Shown here in pieces: positions 8,175 to 16,782 of a stretch of DNA of 64,000 nt. Position numbers and translations under genes: made by a program. The DNA is from Sphingomonas sp. YR710. GTDB taxonomy: Bacteria; Pseudomonadota; Alphaproteobacteria; Sphingomonadales; Sphingomonadaceae. The stretch covers positions 1 to 64,000 of the forward strand of contig NZ_FMZJ01000019.1 of assembly GCF_900101455.1 (NCBI RefSeq), read 5' to 3'. How positions within the stretch are numbered: position 1 is the first letter of the stretch; each line of letters starts with the position of its first letter. The notes beneath the pieces were generated by a model. The model worked only from the letters and a program-made list of their open reading frames with translations, made no database searches and was not told the DNA's origin.

Positions 8175-9371
8175 TCAGGCGGTGCTGTCGAGCAGTTTCT
8201 TCGCCCTGGCTTCGAGGTCGAGCCGCGCGTCCTGGTGTGTCTTGTCGCGCGCCATCGCGGTGATGCCCTGGACGAAGTCGAAAATGCTTTCGGGTTTATG
8301 GCCTTCCTCGGCGAACACTGTCTCGATGATCTTGGTGGTCTCGACCTTGCCGAAGCCACGCTTGCGCAGGAAATCGGTGCGGTCTTCATCGGAGCGCGCG
8401 ACGATCCGCGCACGGGCGGCCTTGATGTCGTTGATGAAAGGCATCGGCGATGAATTGGCGAAGCGGGTCAGTGCTGGCGCGGCTTCGTGGGCGAAGCGCG
8501 AGGCGGCATATTTCGAGTGCCGGATCGTGATTTGCTCGAAATCCTCGACGCCCCAGAGATTGCGGTTCTGGCACACGGCGCGGAGATAGAAGCTCGCCAT
8601 GCCGAGCGTCTTGGCACCGACCTCCGAATTCCAGCAATAGAAGCCGCGGAAATAGAAGTCGGGTGAGCCATCAGGGAGGCGGCCGGCCTCGATCGGGTTG
8701 AGATCGTCGACCAGGAAGAGGAAAACGTCGCGATCCGAAGCATAGAGCGTCGTCGTGTCCTGGGTGACGTCGACGCGGGGATTATAGACGCCGGTCGACC
8801 AATCGAGCACGCCCGGCACTTTCCAGCGCGTGTCGCCCGTGCCGTTGCCGGCGATACGCTGCACGGCGGCGACCAGTTCGTGGTCGTAGATGCGGCCATA
8901 ATCCGGGCCGGTGACGGCGCGCAGCTCAACACGCCCATCTTCGATCTCAAATGTTTTCACCTGCTCGGCGCGGTGCGATGTCAGGCCGTATTGCAGGTTG
9001 ATGCCGGCGAGCGGCGCGGGAAGCTGGCGCAGATACGCCGCCGGCGCGCCGATCAGGCTTGCGAGCTGGCCGAAACTCCAATGTGTCGGCGCGATGGGCG
9101 CATTCGCCCCCGGTAGTACCAGCGCCAGTCGTTCCGGATCGTCTCGGCTCGCTTCTACGCGGATCGCCGCGCTCTCGACGGTCCGTGTGCGACTGCGCTC
9201 TGTGCGGTTTCGCACGGCGGCGAACAGGTCCGACAGGGAGAGGTAGCGCTCATCCGCTGGCCGGGAAAACCATTCCGACGATACACGGCCGATCCGCTCG
9301 CCGCGACTGACATCCACCTTGTAGCCACCCGCGCGGTTACGAGCGGCGTCCAGAATCTCCATTTGAGTCAT
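8175..9371 (-). CDS. DUF932 family protein
   Basis: The 398-residue product matches the DUF932 (phage/plasmid-like TIGR03299) family: a middle region with GLTSHRAEQVKTFEI, AVTGPDYGRIYDHELV and DTTTLYASDRDVFLFLVDD, and a conserved FYLRAVCQNRNLWGVEDFE segment. It is full length for the family. DUF932 proteins are common on plasmids and integrative elements; their activity is not established. The ATG at 9371 has a GGAGACG site upstream. The gene follows the integrase on the same strand after a 42-bp gap occupied by a hairpin leader, and is 146 bp upstream of the ParB-like gene. Confidence 0.88.
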   Translation of the reverse strand: MTQMEILDAARNRAGGYKVDVSRGERIGRVSSEWFSRPADERYLSLSDLFAAVRNRTERSRTRTVESAAIRVEASRDDPERLALVLPGANAPIAPTHWSFGQLASLIGAPAAYLRQLPAPLAGINLQYGLTSHRAEQVKTFEIEDGRVELRAVTGPDYGRIYDHELVAAVQRIAGNGTGDTRWKVPGVLDWSTGVYNPRVDVTQDTTTLYASDRDVFLFLVDDLNPIEAGRLPDGSPDFYFRGFYCWNSEVGAKTLGMASFYLRAVCQNRNLWGVEDFEQITIRHSKYAASRFAHEAAPALTRFANSSPMPFINDIKAARARIVARSDEDRTDFLRKRGFGKVETTKIIETVFAEEGHKPESIFDFVQGITAMARDKTHQDARLDLEARAKKLLDSTA

Positions 9372-9384
9372 GGGTCGTCTCCAT

Positions 9385-9423
9385 GACGGGCGTCGGGAGC
9401 CTCTCTCCCAACCTCAACCCGTC
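9385..9423 (-). promoter_or_regulatory. Hairpin leader of the DUF932 gene
   Basis: GACGGG (9385-9390) pairs with CCCGTC (9418-9423), and GGGAG (9395-9399) pairs with CTCCC (9405-9409) inside it. It starts 14 nt upstream of the DUF932 ATG and overlaps the integrase stop codon (9414-9416). It shares the strings GCCTCTCTC and AACCCGTCACG with the leader of the ParB-like gene at about the same distance from the start codon. Confidence 0.45.
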
Positions 9424-10802
9424 ACGGGAATCCGGTCCCCACTCTCACTCTCAGTGTCCGCCACCACGGCCTCCTGGCCGGCTCGACGCGCGAGATCAGT
9501 CTCCGACTGGCGCGTGAACCGCGGGGCGGTCGCTCCGACAACCTTGGGATTTGCCAGCGCCGTCATGTTGCTCCGCTCCCCGTCCAGCAGTTCCTGAATT
9601 CTGGTCGCAACCGCGTCAGCGGCCGAACGCAGGAGTTCGTCGATATGAATATACCCCTGAGTCACGCCGCGCTTGCCGTGACCAAGCAATCCGGCGATTG
9701 TGAGTTCGGAATATCCAAGTTCGCCGGCCACGCTTCCGAAGGTATGTCGGAACACATGTGGCGTCACTCCGTCAAGTCGAGCGATATGGCATAGACGGGC
9801 GACGAGATCCGGCACCTGCTTGTAGTGGCTGTCAGTCCTGTCCGATGGAAACACAAAGGGGTTTCCGGCGAGTTCAGGCTGGTCCTTCAGCAACCGCAGC
9901 GCAGGCTTGCCGACAACACGAACCTGCCCGCCACTTTTGGTGTCGGGAAAAACCACGCACTCAGCGTCCTGATCGATCCAGCTATGCTGAAGCGATTGGG
10001 CTTCCATCAGGCGAAAGCCCGTCAGGAGGATGAGGCGCACCGCAGCCAGGCCGCCGGGATGATCGCCCTGCGCGGTCGCCTGCCGCATCGCTTCGCCAAA
10101 AACGATTAACTCGCCGGCGCTCAGCCGGCGTGTCCGCTGATTTGAGGCTAGACGGCGGACGCCACGGGCTGGATTGTTGTCGATACGACCAAGTCTGACG
10201 GCATGCTCAAAAATGGCGTGCAGCGTGGAAATAGTTCGCGAGCCGGCGCCGACGCCCCCGACCGTATCTCGTCCTCGTCCCGTGCCACGCTTCTTCGATG
10301 ACTTGCCGGTCGCAATATCGGCCTGCATGGAGGCGATCTCGGGTGCCGACAGGGAGCGAACCTTTCGGCTTCCGATGAGCGGCTTGATATGTCGCTCGAT
10401 CCGGCTTCGATCCATCCTGAGCGTGGAGGCCTTGATCGGTCGACGACGACGACCCAGCAGGCGGCCGCTCTCGGCCTCGCCCAAATACCAGTCGCAGATT
10501 TCCGTGACCGTGGGCGCCCCGCGCGCCGTTCCGCGTTCCCGTACAGGATCACCGCCTCGCGCGATTTCTCCGAGCTTGGCGCGCGCTTCGTTTCTCGCCT
10601 GCTCGACCGTCAACACGCCGTATCGACCGAGGACGATCCGACGGCTGCGCCCATCTTCGTTTCGATATTGTAGCATGAACGCTTTGAGGCCGGACGGGAG
10701 GACTCGCACTCCAAACCCGCGCAGTTCGCTGTCCCAGTGATATTGTTGGCCGGTCTTCGGCACCGGCAGCCCATCTACACGGGATTTTGTCAGCTTGGAC
10801 AT
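9414..10802 (-). CDS. int: Tyrosine-type site-specific integrase
   Basis: The 462-residue product has an N-terminal arm-binding domain (YHWDSELRGFGVRVLPSGLK), a core-binding region (about 95-215) and a catalytic domain. Visible active-site residues are R264 (TGFRLMEAQ), K289 (DTKSGG), H349 and R352 (TPHVFRHTFG), H375 (LLGHGKRG) and nucleophile Y384 (TQGYIH). All are present, so it looks functional. A tail of about 75 residues follows the tyrosine. The gene reads away from the tRNA-Thr fragment 188 bp upstream, the usual integrase-attachment site pairing. It should catalyse integration and excision of the island at the tRNA 3' end. Confidence 0.95.
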   Translation of the reverse strand: MSKLTKSRVDGLPVPKTGQQYHWDSELRGFGVRVLPSGLKAFMLQYRNEDGRSRRIVLGRYGVLTVEQARNEARAKLGEIARGGDPVRERGTARGAPTVTEICDWYLGEAESGRLLGRRRRPIKASTLRMDRSRIERHIKPLIGSRKVRSLSAPEIASMQADIATGKSSKKRGTGRGRDTVGGVGAGSRTISTLHAIFEHAVRLGRIDNNPARGVRRLASNQRTRRLSAGELIVFGEAMRQATAQGDHPGGLAAVRLILLTGFRLMEAQSLQHSWIDQDAECVVFPDTKSGGQVRVVGKPALRLLKDQPELAGNPFVFPSDRTDSHYKQVPDLVARLCHIARLDGVTPHVFRHTFGSVAGELGYSELTIAGLLGHGKRGVTQGYIHIDELLRSAADAVATRIQELLDGERSNMTALANPKVVGATAPRFTRQSETDLARRAGQEAVVADTESESGDRIPVTG

Positions 10803-10870
10803 ATCGCCTCATCGTCTCAGTCAATGCTGACAATAGCATTGAGTGCGAGCTTTGTCAGCAAAATGTCAGC
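10786..10870. promoter_or_regulatory. Repeat cluster at the integrase start (candidate arm/operator sites)
   Basis: TTTGTCAGC occurs at 10786-10794 and 10851-10859, and TGTCAGC again at 10864-10870. TCAATGCT (10821-10828) and AGCATTGA (10835-10842) form a perfect 8-bp inverted repeat; TGCTGACAA (10825-10833) and TTGTCAGCA (10852-10860) form an overlapping 9-bp one. Such repeats between an integrase start and its attachment site resemble integrase arm sites, excisionase sites or an int operator. Which of these applies is inference. Confidence 0.4.
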
Positions 10871-10989
10871 GCACGATATCGCAGAGTCGGTCGTATCTGG
10901 CGCAGTGTGGCGTATTCGGATACCTAAAGACATGCGGAATATCGTGGATTTTATACACTCAGCGCACTAACGGCGATCATGCCGATCAT

Positions 10990-11035
10990 CTTGGTAAGGC
11001 TGAGGTCGTGAGTTCAATCCTCACCGGCAGCACCA
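10990..11035 (+). other. Attachment site: 3' fragment of tRNA-Thr(GGT)
   Basis: The 46 nt fold as the 3' part of a tRNA: anticodon loop TTGGTAA (10991-10997, anticodon GGT), T-arm GTGAG-TTCAATC-CTCAC (11008-11024), acceptor strand CGGCAGC, discriminator A and encoded CCA (11025-11035), followed by a T-run. The expected 5' half is absent: bases before 10990 do not pair with the anticodon stem and no GCTGCCG acceptor strand lies upstream. This is what remains at one end of an element that integrated into tRNA-Thr, with the integrase gene adjacent. The intact copy should be at the other end of the island. Confidence 0.85.
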
Positions 11036-11137
11036 TTTTTCCGTAGATCAGAATTTCCCCGACGGGGGCCGCCTGCGCGTTTGAGCGGAACCTTGCTCAA
11101 TTCGGACCCGGCGTAAGGGCCGATCGCCCAAGGAAGC

Positions 11138-11186
11138 TTGTCATCCGTATCCATATATCTATAAAAGCAGATATATGGATACGGAT
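11138..11186 (+). promoter_or_regulatory. arsR promoter inside an 18-bp-arm palindromic operator
   Basis: A -35 element TTGTCA (11138-11143) and a -10 element TATAAA (11160-11165) are spaced by 16 bp. The left palindrome arm, ATCCGTATCCATATATCT at 11143-11160, lies between them. The perfectly complementary right arm at 11169-11186 covers the predicted transcription start (about 11172) and the ATG of arsR at 11175. The loop is 8 nt. ArsR binding would block RNA polymerase directly. The start codon only about 3 nt from the predicted transcription start suggests a leaderless message. Confidence 0.7.
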
Positions 11187-11507
11187 TCGGCCATTTCGGC
11201 GCTCGGTGCGCTGGCGCAGGGCACCCGGCTCGACGCATTTCGCCTGTTGGTCCGCCACGAGCCCGATGGGCTGGCGGCGGGGGAGGTGGCGCGCCGCCTG
11301 GATGTGCCCCAGAACACGATGTCGGTGCATCTTGCGACGCTCGCGCGGGCGGGGCTGATCCGCGCCGAGCGGCGCAGCCGCGTGATTAATTATCGCGCCG
11401 ATCTCGATCGGCTGAGGGCGCTGACCCTGTTTCTCGTCCAGGATTGCTGCGGGGGCAGACCGGAGCTGTGCGCGCCGCTGATCGCCGAACTCACACCCTG
11501 CTGCTGA
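11175..11507 (+). CDS. arsR: ArsR-family arsenic-responsive repressor
   Basis: The 110-residue protein has a winged helix-turn-helix (AGEVARRLDVPQNTMSVHLA, about residues 35-55). Its C-terminus is cysteine rich: C91, C92, C99, C109 and C110. A CC-x6-C site in the last helix resembles the As(III) site of Acidithiobacillus-type ArsR rather than the E. coli C32-V-C34 site, which is absent here. The family N-terminus (MDTDSAISALGALAQ) supports the ATG at 11175, inside the palindromic operator. It heads arsR-arsC-acr3-arsH and should repress it until arsenite binds. Confidence 0.93.
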   Translation: MDTDSAISALGALAQGTRLDAFRLLVRHEPDGLAAGEVARRLDVPQNTMSVHLATLARAGLIRAERRSRVINYRADLDRLRALTLFLVQDCCGGRPELCAPLIAELTPCC

Positions 11508-11519
11508 TGGAGCCATGCC

Positions 11520-11951
11520 TTGTCCGTCGATATTATCATCTACCATAACCCCGAATGCGGCACGTCGCGTAATGCGCTGGCGATGATCCGCAATGCGGGC
11601 ATCGAGCCGCATGTGATCGAATATCTGAAGACGCCGCCGTCGCGGGAAATGCTCGTGTCGCTGACAGGTCGCATGGGCATCGCCCCGCGCGCGCTGTTGC
11701 GGGAAAAGGGCACGCCATTTGCGGAGCTGGGACTGGGCGATGTCACGCTCGATGACGATCGGCTGATCGACGCGATGATCGCGCATCCGATCCTGATCAA
11801 TCGGCCGATCGTGGTGTCGCCGCTCGGCGTCAAACTGTGTCGCCCGTCCGAAGAGGTGCTCGGCCTTCTCCCGAATGCGCAGCAGGGCGCCTTCGCCAAG
11901 GAAGATGGCGAACAGGTGATCGACGCCGCCGGCCATCGGATCGGTAGATGA
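11520..11951 (+). CDS. arsC: Arsenate reductase, glutaredoxin-dependent
   Basis: The 143-residue protein carries YHNPECGTSRN at residues 8-18, the signature of E. coli plasmid-type ArsC; Cys13 is the catalytic cysteine that attacks arsenate. Downstream HPILINRPIVV and GVKLCRP match the family's anion-binding arginine regions. It reduces As(V) to As(III) in the cytoplasm using glutathione and glutaredoxin. The start is TTG at 11520 with GGAG about 7 nt upstream; the nearby ATG at 11515 is out of frame. Its stop overlaps the acr3 ATG (ATGA), so the two are translationally coupled. Confidence 0.93.
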   Translation: MSVDIIIYHNPECGTSRNALAMIRNAGIEPHVIEYLKTPPSREMLVSLTGRMGIAPRALLREKGTPFAELGLGDVTLDDDRLIDAMIAHPILINRPIVVSPLGVKLCRPSEEVLGLLPNAQQGAFAKEDGEQVIDAAGHRIGR

Positions 11952-13012
11952 CAGTGGCATCGACTCCGGCAAAGCCGGCAATCAGCTCGTTCGAACGCAA
12001 TCTCAGTCTCTGGGTTGCGCTGTGCATCGTCGCGGGCGTCGCGCTTGGTTTTGCGCTGCCGGGGCTGTTCGCCGTCATTGCGTCGGCCGAGGTCGCGCGG
12101 GTCAACCTGGTGGTGGCGGTCCTGATCTGGCTGATGATCATCCCGATGCTGCTCAAGATCGATCTCGGCGCGCTGGGATCGGTAGGCCGGCATTGGCGCG
12201 GCGTTGGTGTCACCCTGTTCATCAACTGGGCGGTGAAGCCCTTTTCGATGGCTCTGCTGGGGACGCTGTTTCTGGGCTGGCTGTTCCGGCCGCTGCTACC
12301 GCAGGCCGAGATCGGTTCCTATATCGCCGGGCTAATCCTGCTCGCGGCAGCACCTTGCACTGCGATGGTGTTCGTCTGGTCCAACCTGTGTGACGGCGAT
12401 CCGAACTACACGCTGAGCCAGGTCGCGTTGAACGACGTCATCATGGTATTCGCCTTCGCGCCGCTGGTCGGCTTGTTGCTGGGTGTCGCATCGATCACGG
12501 TTCCGTGGGATACGCTGCTGATCTCGGTGCTGCTGTATATCGTGGTGCCGGTGATCGTGGCGCAGGCTCTTCGCCGGATGATGCTGTCGGCGGGCGGCCA
12601 GCCGGCACTCGACCGGATGCTGGCCCGGCTGGGGCCGGTATCGCTGGCCGCATTGCTGACGACGCTGGTGTTGCTGTTCGGTTTTCAGGGCCAGGCAATC
12701 ATTGCCCATCCGCTGGTGATCGCCTTGATTGCGGTGCCGATCCTTATCCAGGTCTATTTCAACGCCGGCCTCGCTTATTGGCTGAGCCGCAGCTTCGGTG
12801 TCGCCTGGTGTGTCGCTGCACCCGCCGCATTGATCGGCGCCTCGAATTTCTTCGAACTGGCGGTCGCCGCCGCGATCAGCCTGTTCGGCCTGAACTCGGG
12901 GGCCGCGCTGGCGACGGTGGTGGGCGTGCTGGTCGAGGTGCCGGTGATGCTGTCGGTGGTCAGGATCGTGAAGGCGAGCCGCCCCTGGTATGAGCGCCGG
13001 GCCCGCGGATGA
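11948..13012 (+). CDS. acr3: Arsenite efflux transporter, Acr3 family
   Basis: The 354-residue membrane protein has about ten hydrophobic segments and the Acr3 hallmarks: [17 protein letters not shown] with the essential cysteine (C137), the [15 protein letters not shown] loop, and [11 protein letters not shown]. The C-terminal [11 protein letters not shown] glutamate region is also present. Acr3 exports arsenite across the inner membrane using the proton gradient and is unrelated to ArsB. Its ATG overlaps the arsC stop, and its own stop overlaps the arsH ATG. An ArsA ATPase encoded nearby on the other strand might assist, although Acr3 usually works alone. Confidence 0.94.
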   Translation: MTVASTPAKPAISSFERNLSLWVALCIVAGVALGFALPGLFAVIASAEVARVNLVVAVLIWLMIIPMLLKIDLGALGSVGRHWRGVGVTLFINWAVKPFSMALLGTLFLGWLFRPLLPQAEIGSYIAGLILLAAAPCTAMVFVWSNLCDGDPNYTLSQVALNDVIMVFAFAPLVGLLLGVASITVPWDTLLISVLLYIVVPVIVAQALRRMMLSAGGQPALDRMLARLGPVSLAALLTTLVLLFGFQGQAIIAHPLVIALIAVPILIQVYFNAGLAYWLSRSFGVAWCVAAPAALIGASNFFELAVAAAISLFGLNSGAALATVVGVLVEVPVMLSVVRIVKASRPWYERRARG

Positions 13013-13752
13013 TGTCACGTCTTCGTCATCTTTCCGATCCCCAACATCTGCCCGCGCTCGATCGCACGATCATCCGTCCGAACCTTGCGGCCGGCCTCGG
13101 CGCGCACGATCATCCGCCGCGCATTCTGTTGCTCTACGGATCATTGCGCGAGCGAGCGTTCAGCCGGCTCGCGATCGAGGAGGCGGCACGTCTGCTGATC
13201 CTGTTCGGGACGGAGGTTCGGATCTTCGATCCCCGTGACCTGCCATTGCCCGATCAGGTGAAAGGCGACGATCATCCCGCCGTCCATGAACTGCGCGAAC
13301 ATGCGCTCTGGTCCGAAGGCATGGTCTGGTGCAGTCCGGAACGGCACGGCCAGATCACCGGCATCATGAAGGCCCAGATCGATCACCTGCCGCTCGAGTT
13401 CGGCGGTATGCGGCCGACCCAGGGCCGGACCCTCGCGGTCATGCAGGTTTCAGGCGGCTCACAATCGTTCAACGCGGTGAATACGTTGCGACTGCTCGGC
13501 CGCTGGATGCGGATGTTCACCATCCCCAACCAGTCGAGCGTCGCGATGGCATTCAGGGAATTCGATGAAGCCGGCCGCATGCGCCCGTCGAATTATTATG
13601 ATCGCATCGTCGACGTGATGGAGGAACTAGTGCGGTTCACCATCCTTACGCGCGGACATGTCGATCAGCTCGTCGATCGCTATTCGGAACGCAAGGCTGC
13701 GGCGATCCGGCGCGACGAAGCGGGCGACCTGGCCGCCCGCTCCATCGACTGA
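13009..13752 (+). CDS. arsH: ArsH, NADPH-dependent organoarsenical oxidase
   Basis: The 247-residue flavoprotein fits ArsH length and motifs: the FMN loop [20 protein letters not shown] (about residues 40-59), [29 protein letters not shown] and [11 protein letters not shown]. ArsH reduces flavin with NADPH and oxidises trivalent methyl- and aromatic arsenicals to less toxic pentavalent forms. Its presence extends the operon from inorganic to organic arsenic. The ATGATG start at 13009 overlaps the acr3 stop, making it the fourth and last coupled gene of the ars operon. It converges on the dodecin gene 10 bp away. Confidence 0.92.
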   Translation: MMSRLRHLSDPQHLPALDRTIIRPNLAAGLGAHDHPPRILLLYGSLRERAFSRLAIEEAARLLILFGTEVRIFDPRDLPLPDQVKGDDHPAVHELREHALWSEGMVWCSPERHGQITGIMKAQIDHLPLEFGGMRPTQGRTLAVMQVSGGSQSFNAVNTLRLLGRWMRMFTIPNQSSVAMAFREFDEAGRMRPSNYYDRIVDVMEELVRFTILTRGHVDQLVDRYSERKAAAIRRDEAGDLAARSID

Positions 13753-13762
13753 TCCGGTCCGG

Positions 13763-14032
13763 TCAGGGGCCTTCGTTGAACGGCGCTGCACCGAGCTCGA
13801 CAAAGTCGCCACCGGAGCCGTCGGCGGCGCCGATCCGGAATCCGACTTTCAATCGCACCTGATAGTGCGCAACCCGGCCGTCTTCGATGTGGCCGCGCGT
13901 TTCCAGCACTTCGAACCAGCGAAGGTTGTAGAGCGATTTCGATGCGCCGCCGATCGCCGACTGGATCGCCGCTTCGATGCCATCGGGCGAACTGCCGACC
14001 AGTTCGATGACTTTGTACAGATGATCGCTCAT
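13763..14032 (-). CDS. Dodecin-family flavin-binding protein
   Basis: The 89-residue product matches dodecin (about 70 aa) in its first 70 residues: [20 protein letters not shown], then [14 protein letters not shown], with the flavin-stacking tryptophan, and a C-terminal strand [14 protein letters not shown]. Dodecins assemble as dodecamers that store and protect flavins. A perfect AAGGAGG ribosome site lies 5 nt upstream of the ATG at 14032. It follows arsA by only 19 nt on the same strand, so the two are probably co-transcribed. A flavin buffer next to the FMN enzyme ArsH is suggestive. A tail of about 18 residues beyond the dodecin core is unusual. Confidence 0.88.
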   Translation of the reverse strand: MSDHLYKVIELVGSSPDGIEAAIQSAIGGASKSLYNLRWFEVLETRGHIEDGRVAHYQVRLKVGFRIGAADGSGGDFVELGAAPFNEGP

Positions 14033-14051
14033 TGCGTCCTCCTTGTGGATA

Positions 14052-15887
14052 TCAGGCCGATATGGGGTGAACGTCCAAACACGCATTCGGGTCACCGCTA
14101 AAATCATGGGCAAGCTGTTCGAGGGCGGGTATGCCGACGGGCGGCTTGGCCTGCCACGGCACGAAGAACAGCCGGCGGGCCAGCGATCCGCGCACGCGAT
14201 TGATCTGCTGCTGCTCGCCGAGACACCGCTGCCGTAGCAGCGTGTCGCGTACGCCCGCGGCTAACAGGCTCTTGTTGATGATCCAGGCATAGGGTTCGAT
14301 CTTCGCGCGCCGCAGGTCATCCTGAAGCAGGCTGGCCTGCGTTACCGGCGTGGTTTCGGCCAGGCTTACCAGCAGGATATGCGTATAATCGGGATCCTGC
14401 AGCCGCATCAGCGGTGTCGTGATATGGCCGGGGAGTTCCTGCAACGCTGATTGCCGCATCATCTGGCGATGATAGGCGCCCGTCGCGTCCATGAGCAGCA
14501 GGCTATGGCCGGTGGGGGCGGTATCGAGCACGACGAATTTGCTCCGGGCTTCGGCTACGATGTGTGAGAAGGCGTGGAAGACGGCGACTTCCTCGGTACA
14601 TGGCGATGCCAGATCTTCGCGAAGCAGTGCGCGGCCTTGCGCATCGAGCGTGTTGCTTCTCTGCGCCATGATCTTGGTGATGTAGCGCTCGGTTTCGAGC
14701 TTAGGGTCGATCCGGTCGACCCTGAGACCGGGTATTTCGCCGGTGATCGTCATCGTAAGGTGTGCAGCCGGATCGGTCGTGCTGAGATGGACGTGATGGC
14801 CGCGTTGAACCAGGCCGAGGGCAATGGCCGCGGCGATCGTGGTCTTACCGACGCCGCCTTTCCCCATGACCATGATCAGTCCTTTGCCGTCCCCTGCCAG
14901 TTGATCGATCAGCCGGTCGAGGCCTGGCAAATCGTTGGGCTGGGGCATCGGATCGGCGGAATCCGCGCCCGCCGCCGATCGCGGGCGGGGTTGCAAAAGT
15001 TGCCGCAGGGCATCGACGCCCATCATGTCGAAGGGGTGCAGCGGAATATCATCGCGCGGCAGCGCACCGAGTGCGGGTGGCATATCGGCCAATGCCCGCC
15101 TTCCCTGATCCTCCAGCGAGGCCGCGATTGTGTCCGAAGGATCGCTGGCGCGGAACAGGCCGTTGACGACGACGCGCTGGTTGGCCACGCCGAGCGATAG
15201 CAATTCGGTCGAGGTTCGCGCGGCCTCGGCGATCGCGGCGCATTCGGCGCGGGTCACGAGGATGACGGTCGTGGTAGCGGGATCGCACAGCACCGTCATG
15301 GCGGCCCGGAAGTGTTCCTCCTGCATTTTGAGCCCGGAATGCGGCCCGAGACAGGACGCGCCCTGATCGTTGCTTGCCAGAAATCCGCTCCATGCCTTCG
15401 GCAGGCTTAGCAATCGCAAGGTGTGTCCCGTCGGCGCCGTGTCGAAGACGATATGATCGTAGCGACCATCATCGTCGGTGAGGCGGCCGGCAAATTCATC
15501 GAACGCGGCGATCTCGGTCGTGCATGCGCCGGATAATTGCTCCCGAACGGCTTCCTTTTCCCGATCGCTTGTGCCGGGCTCCATCTGCGCGAGTACGCGC
15601 GCTCGATATGCTTCCGCGGCGACGGTCGGATCGATGTTGAGAACGTCAAGGCATCGCGTGCCGGGAACGGCCACCGGAAAATTGCCGAGCGGTACGTTCA
15701 ATATCGAGTCGAGATTCGATGCCGGATCGGTACTGACCAGCAGCACGGTTTGGCCGCGATCGGCGAGCGACAAGGCTGCAGCGCAGGCGACCGAGGTTTT
15801 GCCGACGCCCCCCTTGCCTGTGAAGAAGAGAAAGCGAGTCGGCATATTCAGGAACCGGGGCCATTCGCGCAGGGTCTCGCTGCTCAT
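14052..15887 (-). CDS. arsA: ArsA arsenite-stimulated ATPase
   Basis: The 611-residue protein is a tandem ATPase: the A1 half has [14 protein letters not shown] and the A2 half [14 protein letters not shown], each followed by a DTAPTGH signal motif. Cysteines in [14 protein letters not shown] and [14 protein letters not shown] occupy places expected for metalloid-binding residues. ArsA energises arsenite extrusion pumps. Unusually, no arsD metallochaperone is adjacent, and the gene is on the opposite strand from the ars operon with its own promoter region (15888-16188). In-frame ATGs also exist at 15902 and 15929 with no better ribosome site; 15887 best fits family N-termini. Confidence 0.92.
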   Translation of the reverse strand: MSSETLREWPRFLNMPTRFLFFTGKGGVGKTSVACAAALSLADRGQTVLLVSTDPASNLDSILNVPLGNFPVAVPGTRCLDVLNIDPTVAAEAYRARVLAQMEPGTSDREKEAVREQLSGACTTEIAAFDEFAGRLTDDDGRYDHIVFDTAPTGHTLRLLSLPKAWSGFLASNDQGASCLGPHSGLKMQEEHFRAAMTVLCDPATTTVILVTRAECAAIAEAARTSTELLSLGVANQRVVVNGLFRASDPSDTIAASLEDQGRRALADMPPALGALPRDDIPLHPFDMMGVDALRQLLQPRPRSAAGADSADPMPQPNDLPGLDRLIDQLAGDGKGLIMVMGKGGVGKTTIAAAIALGLVQRGHHVHLSTTDPAAHLTMTITGEIPGLRVDRIDPKLETERYITKIMAQRSNTLDAQGRALLREDLASPCTEEVAVFHAFSHIVAEARSKFVVLDTAPTGHSLLLMDATGAYHRQMMRQSALQELPGHITTPLMRLQDPDYTHILLVSLAETTPVTQASLLQDDLRRAKIEPYAWIINKSLLAAGVRDTLLRQRCLGEQQQINRVRGSLARRLFFVPWQAKPPVGIPALEQLAHDFSGDPNACLDVHPISA

Positions 15888-16188
15888 CGTTTCGCCTGTC
15901 ATTTTGCCTGGATCGGCATTCGCCGCCACTTGGCTCTAGTAGTCCGCGATAAGCCGAGATTTACGTATTCGTCCTGATATCAGCATCGGGCTCGGGGCAG
16001 GGCGATGGTTCTTCCTGCCGGGATCCATTGGAAGCAGTGACTGCCGGCTAGCCAGCAGCCCTATGTCTCCTGTCGGACGTTGGCAGTCGTGGCTGCTCGC
16101 CTTTCATCTCGCCGGTGTCGCGTCACAATCGCGGTTTGAATTTGGAGACGCGCATCCATATTGGGGGCGGACTGCGTGGAGTGTGTAG

Positions 16189-16782
16189 ATGGCGAAGATT
16201 GCCTGGGGCAAGATATTGGCAGGTGTCGCTGCTGCGACCGTTGCGGGGGCTGCCTACGTCTATCTCAAGGATCGATCGGCGCGGACCGCTGTCTATGAGG
16301 CGCTGCTGAGCGAGGGGGCATTCGAGATTCGTCAATATCCGGAACTGCTCGCGATCGAAACGGTACAGCATGGATCGCGGGATCGGGCACTCGGCAACGG
16401 TTTTGGCTTGCTGGCCGACTATATGTTCGGTGAAACGCGCGGCGGCGACGAAATCCCGATGACGGCACCTGTTCTGGCACTGGCATCCAAAGAGGGTGGC
16501 TGGATCGTGCGTTTCCTGTTGCCGGAAGATATGACTGGCGACCGCCTGCCCGACCTTCCCCATGGTGTCAGTTCCATCACCCTGCCGTCGCGACGTGTCG
16601 CTGCCGTAAAGTTTTCAGGAAAACCGGACGACCGCCTGTTTGCCGCCAGGGAAGCAGAGCTGCGGAGGTGGATTTCAAGTCGGGACCGAAATGTAGTGGG
16701 GCCCGCTGAGCACGCCTACTATAACTCACCTTTGCGGCCCGGGCCAATGCGGCAGAATGAAATACTGATACCGTTGGCTTGA
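16189..16782 (+). CDS. SOUL-family heme-binding protein
   Basis: The 197-residue product has an N-terminal membrane anchor or signal segment (ILAGVAAATVAGAAYVYL, about residues 8-25) and then a SOUL domain: YEALLSEGAFEIRQYPELLA, ALGNGFGLLADYMFGETRGG, IPMTAPVLA and a C-terminal AYYNSPLRPGPMRQNEILIPL. SOUL proteins bind heme or related tetrapyrroles; the role in bacteria is not settled. The anchor implies it faces the periplasm. It stands alone, 300 bp from arsA (divergent) and 522 bp from ompA. A possible alternative is a general lipophilic-ligand carrier. Confidence 0.85.
   Translation: MAKIAWGKILAGVAAATVAGAAYVYLKDRSARTAVYEALLSEGAFEIRQYPELLAIETVQHGSRDRALGNGFGLLADYMFGETRGGDEIPMTAPVLALASKEGGWIVRFLLPEDMTGDRLPDLPHGVSSITLPSRRVAAVKFSGKPDDRLFAAREAELRRWISSRDRNVVGPAEHAYYNSPLRPGPMRQNEILIPLA

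Larger units (their letters stand above)
1..11035. mobile_element. Genomic island (right part), integrated at tRNA-Thr
   Basis: The stretch from the left edge to the tRNA-Thr fragment at 10990-11035 has the make-up of an integrated element: a tyrosine integrase next to the fragment, then DUF932, ParB-like, Toprim and DUF2493 genes in one minus-strand series, a LysR/cupin/MFS cargo module, and the end of an IS630-type transposase. This backbone gene set is familiar from proteobacterial integrative elements and plasmids. Only the 3' part of the tRNA is seen here, so the reconstituted tRNA gene and the other boundary should lie to the left, outside the window. No conjugation genes are visible, so whether it is an ICE, a mobilisable island or a remnant cannot be decided. 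Confidence 0.75.

Noticed and set aside
11014-11154. Reverse-strand frame starting M-D-T-D from the arsR palindrome
   Set aside because: The shared first residues come from the perfect symmetry of the palindrome; the rest ends inside the tRNA fragment and has no known motif.
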